A DNA stretch of 6,715 nucleotides from JAWCLZ01 sp038850275 (GTDB lineage: Archaea > Halobacteriota > JAWCLZ01), in assembly GCA_038850275.1 (NCBI GenBank), contig JAWCLZ010000043.1, positions 1 to 6,715 of the forward strand. Reading direction: 5' to 3'. Positions 5,359 to 6,715 of the stretch are shown piece by piece (within the stretch, counting starts at the first letter, position 1; each line of letters opens with the position of its first letter). Made by a program: the position numbers and the translations under genes. Under the pieces are notes generated by a model. That model searched no databases. It was not told the origin of the DNA and saw nothing but the letters and a program-made list of their open reading frames with translations.

Positions 5359-5769
5359 TTAACATAGAGATGGCGAGGGACTACATAGAGAGATCGAAGA
5401 GATATGTAGAAGCAGATCGAGCCTTCCTAGAAGGGGACCTACAGCAGTTAGACGGTCCCAAGAAGCACTTGAGCTTGTGTTAAAGCAATGCTGCGCTATC
5501 TCGCTATAGAATATCCCAAGGAGCATGATGTAGGAGATGCACTCATAGAAGTGCGTGAGAAAGTCCCAGATTATCTTAAAGAGAAAATCCCGGTTATGAG
5601 AGAATTACTCTATGAACTCGCAAGGGTAAGAGAGCCTGCGATGTATGGCTATGAAAGAGAAGGAATTCCAGCAAGCAAAGCCTTTGGCAGAGAATATGCG
5701 AATGAAAAACTCAAAGCAGTGAAAGAGATAGTGGAATACTCCTCGAGATTCATAGCGGGAATTTTTTAA
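5355..5769 (+). pseudogene. HEPN-domain toxin partner, broken by two single-base frameshifts
   Basis: Three overlapping frames add up to one HEPN protein: MINIEMARDYIERSKRY...EGDLQ (from ATG 5355), then VRRSQEALELVLK, then MLRYLAIEYPKEHDVGDAL... to TAA 5767-5769. Adding one base near 5444-5446 and one near 5482-5486 gives a continuous 138-residue protein of normal family length. The frame as sequenced stops at TAA 5481-5483; the last 93 residues from ATG 5488 are open but lack the first helices. HEPN proteins of this type are four-helix ribonuclease toxins paired with the nucleotidyltransferase that overlaps the start here. The usual RX4HXY active motif appears as R93-EPAM-Y98-G-Y100, with Tyr in place of His. 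The breaks may be real decay or consensus errors beside the N gap; the intact remainder, without other stops, suggests either recent loss or error. Confidence 0.8.
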
Positions 5770-5822
5770 AGTAAAAGTAAAATCAAGGGAGATGGATGAA
5801 TTCAAAATATAGGGAGCATAGA

Positions 5823-6715
5823 ATGGAGAAATTTATATTCCTCTCTATATTTCTTCTCGGAGTTTTTCTTCGCTTGTATAATCTCGGAAGGGATAGCCTC
5901 TGGCTAGATGAGTTAGTTAGTTTTCAAATCGCGAGGGAGCCGAGTTTTATTGAGGTATATAGCTCTGCTTTACTCGATAACCATCCACCTCTTCATTACC
6001 TCCTTCTTCATATTATGACATATTTTGGAGAGAGCGAATTTATCCTCCGTCTTCCTTCAGCTGTTTTCGGTATTTTAACAATTCCTGTAGCCTATAAATT
6101 GGGCGAGTATTACTTTGGCAAAAGCGAGGGTTTAATAAGTGCATTTCTACTTTCGATTTCTTATTTTCATATTAGATATTCGCAAGAGGCAAGGATGTAT
6201 GCACAGCTATTATTTTTCTCGGCATTATCCCTATATTTCTTTTCTCGAGCTATTAAGGAAAATCAAAATAGATTTTGGATTGCATTTATATTTGCAACTA
6301 TTTTGGGTATATATTCTCATTACTTTGCATTGCTTTTAATTCCCTCTTACATTACCTTCCTAATTATCATGAAGTTCTGGGATTTGAAAAGTCTTCAATT
6401 ACGAAAATTTTTATTAAGTTTAATTGGAATCGCAATTCTATCTTTACCTCTTGCATTTGGATTTTACATTACCATTTTACATAAGACATCTCCAGGAACG
6501 ATATTGGGAGTCAGGCCTTCTCTGGAATTTATACCAATGATATTTGGGAGCTTTAGCGGTGGATATTTTAATCTTCCATTTTTCATAGTATTTTTTGCCT
6601 TTGGATTGATTTCTATATGGAATAAAAATAGAAAAGAAGCAATTCTTTTAAGCACTTGTATATTCATTCCAATTCTCTTAAGCATTGGAATTGCTTATTT
6701 AATTTTTTTCCAGCT
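5823..6715 (+). CDS. GT39/PMT-like membrane glycosyltransferase (3' end outside the window)
   Basis: The frame runs open for 297 residues to the window edge, about half or more of a usual family member. It is a GT-C fold glycosyltransferase of the dolichyl-phosphate-mannose-protein mannosyltransferase group (GT39, PMT_2). After the first helix comes the luminal loop with LGRDSLWLDE (21-30; Asp29/Glu30 are the expected catalytic acid region), then DNHPPLHY (52-59), LRLPSAVFGILTIP (75-88) and YSQEARMYA (119-127), all hallmarks of the family, followed by further membrane helices. Such enzymes take a sugar from a polyprenyl-phosphate carrier and transfer it on the outer face of the membrane to protein, lipid or glycan. 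ATG 5823 has AGGGAG six bases upstream; ATG 5796 (nine residues longer, AAGGGAG at four bases) is also possible. It follows the HEPN remnant by 53 bases. Confidence 0.9.
   Translation, partial: MEKFIFLSIFLLGVFLRLYNLGRDSLWLDELVSFQIAREPSFIEVYSSALLDNHPPLHYLLLHIMTYFGESEFILRLPSAVFGILTIPVAYKLGEYYFGKSEGLISAFLLSISYFHIRYSQEARMYAQLLFFSALSLYFFSRAIKENQNRFWIAFIFATILGIYSHYFALLLIPSYITFLIIMKFWDLKSLQLRKFLLSLIGIAILSLPLAFGFYITILHKTSPGTILGVRPSLEFIPMIFGSFSGGYFNLPFFIVFFAFGLISIWNKNRKEAILLSTCIFIPILLSIGIAYLIFFQ

Noticed and set aside
5769..5782. GTAAAAGTAAAA near the HEPN end resembles the bases after the PGF-CTERM relic at about 2896-2907
   Set aside because: It is a short A-rich simple sequence with no further similarity on either side, so chance is the likely cause.
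6139..6685. Three other open frames at the right end, on both strands
   Set aside because: All lie within the glycosyltransferase gene, which has clear GT39 motifs and an unbroken frame to the window edge.

Overview
The window looks archaeal, most likely a methanogen or ANME-like euryarchaeon. The evidence is a C-terminal PGF-CTERM (archaeosortase) anchor behind a Thr/Pro linker, a 'YYY' (DUF2298) membrane protein, TATA-type promoters, AbrB/PIN and HEPN/nucleotidyltransferase toxin-antitoxin genes, and AT-rich DNA. The exact lineage cannot be read from these bases. A run of 40 N shows that this is a draft or metagenome assembly.

Layout. Bases 1-193 are the end of a surface protein (TPTVTP repeats, then a PGF-CTERM anchor), followed by a hairpin terminator. 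Bases 485-2650 (minus) hold a large YYY-family membrane protein, a probable GT-C-type glycosyltransferase. At 2808-2899 (plus) lies a second, frameshifted PGF-CTERM tail with the same kind of terminator behind it, so the YYY gene sits between two directly repeated tail-plus-terminator segments. Bases 3104-3769 carry an apparently intact toxin-antitoxin pair (AbrB-fold antitoxin, PIN-domain toxin). Bases 3823-4154 (minus) hold a decayed second PIN toxin with a tiny overlapping upstream ORF. Bases 4239-4772 encode a lipoprotein of unknown function. Bases 4836-5769 hold a nucleotidyltransferase/HEPN pair; the first gene is interrupted by the N gap and the second is broken by two single-base frameshifts. 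From about 5823 to the window end is the first part of a GT39/PMT-like glycosyltransferase.

Two themes run through the region. One is cell-surface glycosylation and anchoring: two lipid-linked-sugar-type glycosyltransferases, a sortase-type surface protein and a sequon-bearing lipoprotein. The other is clustered toxin-antitoxin genes in different states of decay (one apparently intact, one deleted and frameshifted, one frameshifted). Together these suggest an accessory, high-turnover segment. I see no CRISPR array, rRNA, tRNA or insertion-sequence transposase. I do not see a clearly new multi-gene system; the most unusual points are the duplicated tail-terminator segments flanking the YYY gene, the twin frameshifts in the HEPN gene, and motif changes in the YYY and HEPN proteins.
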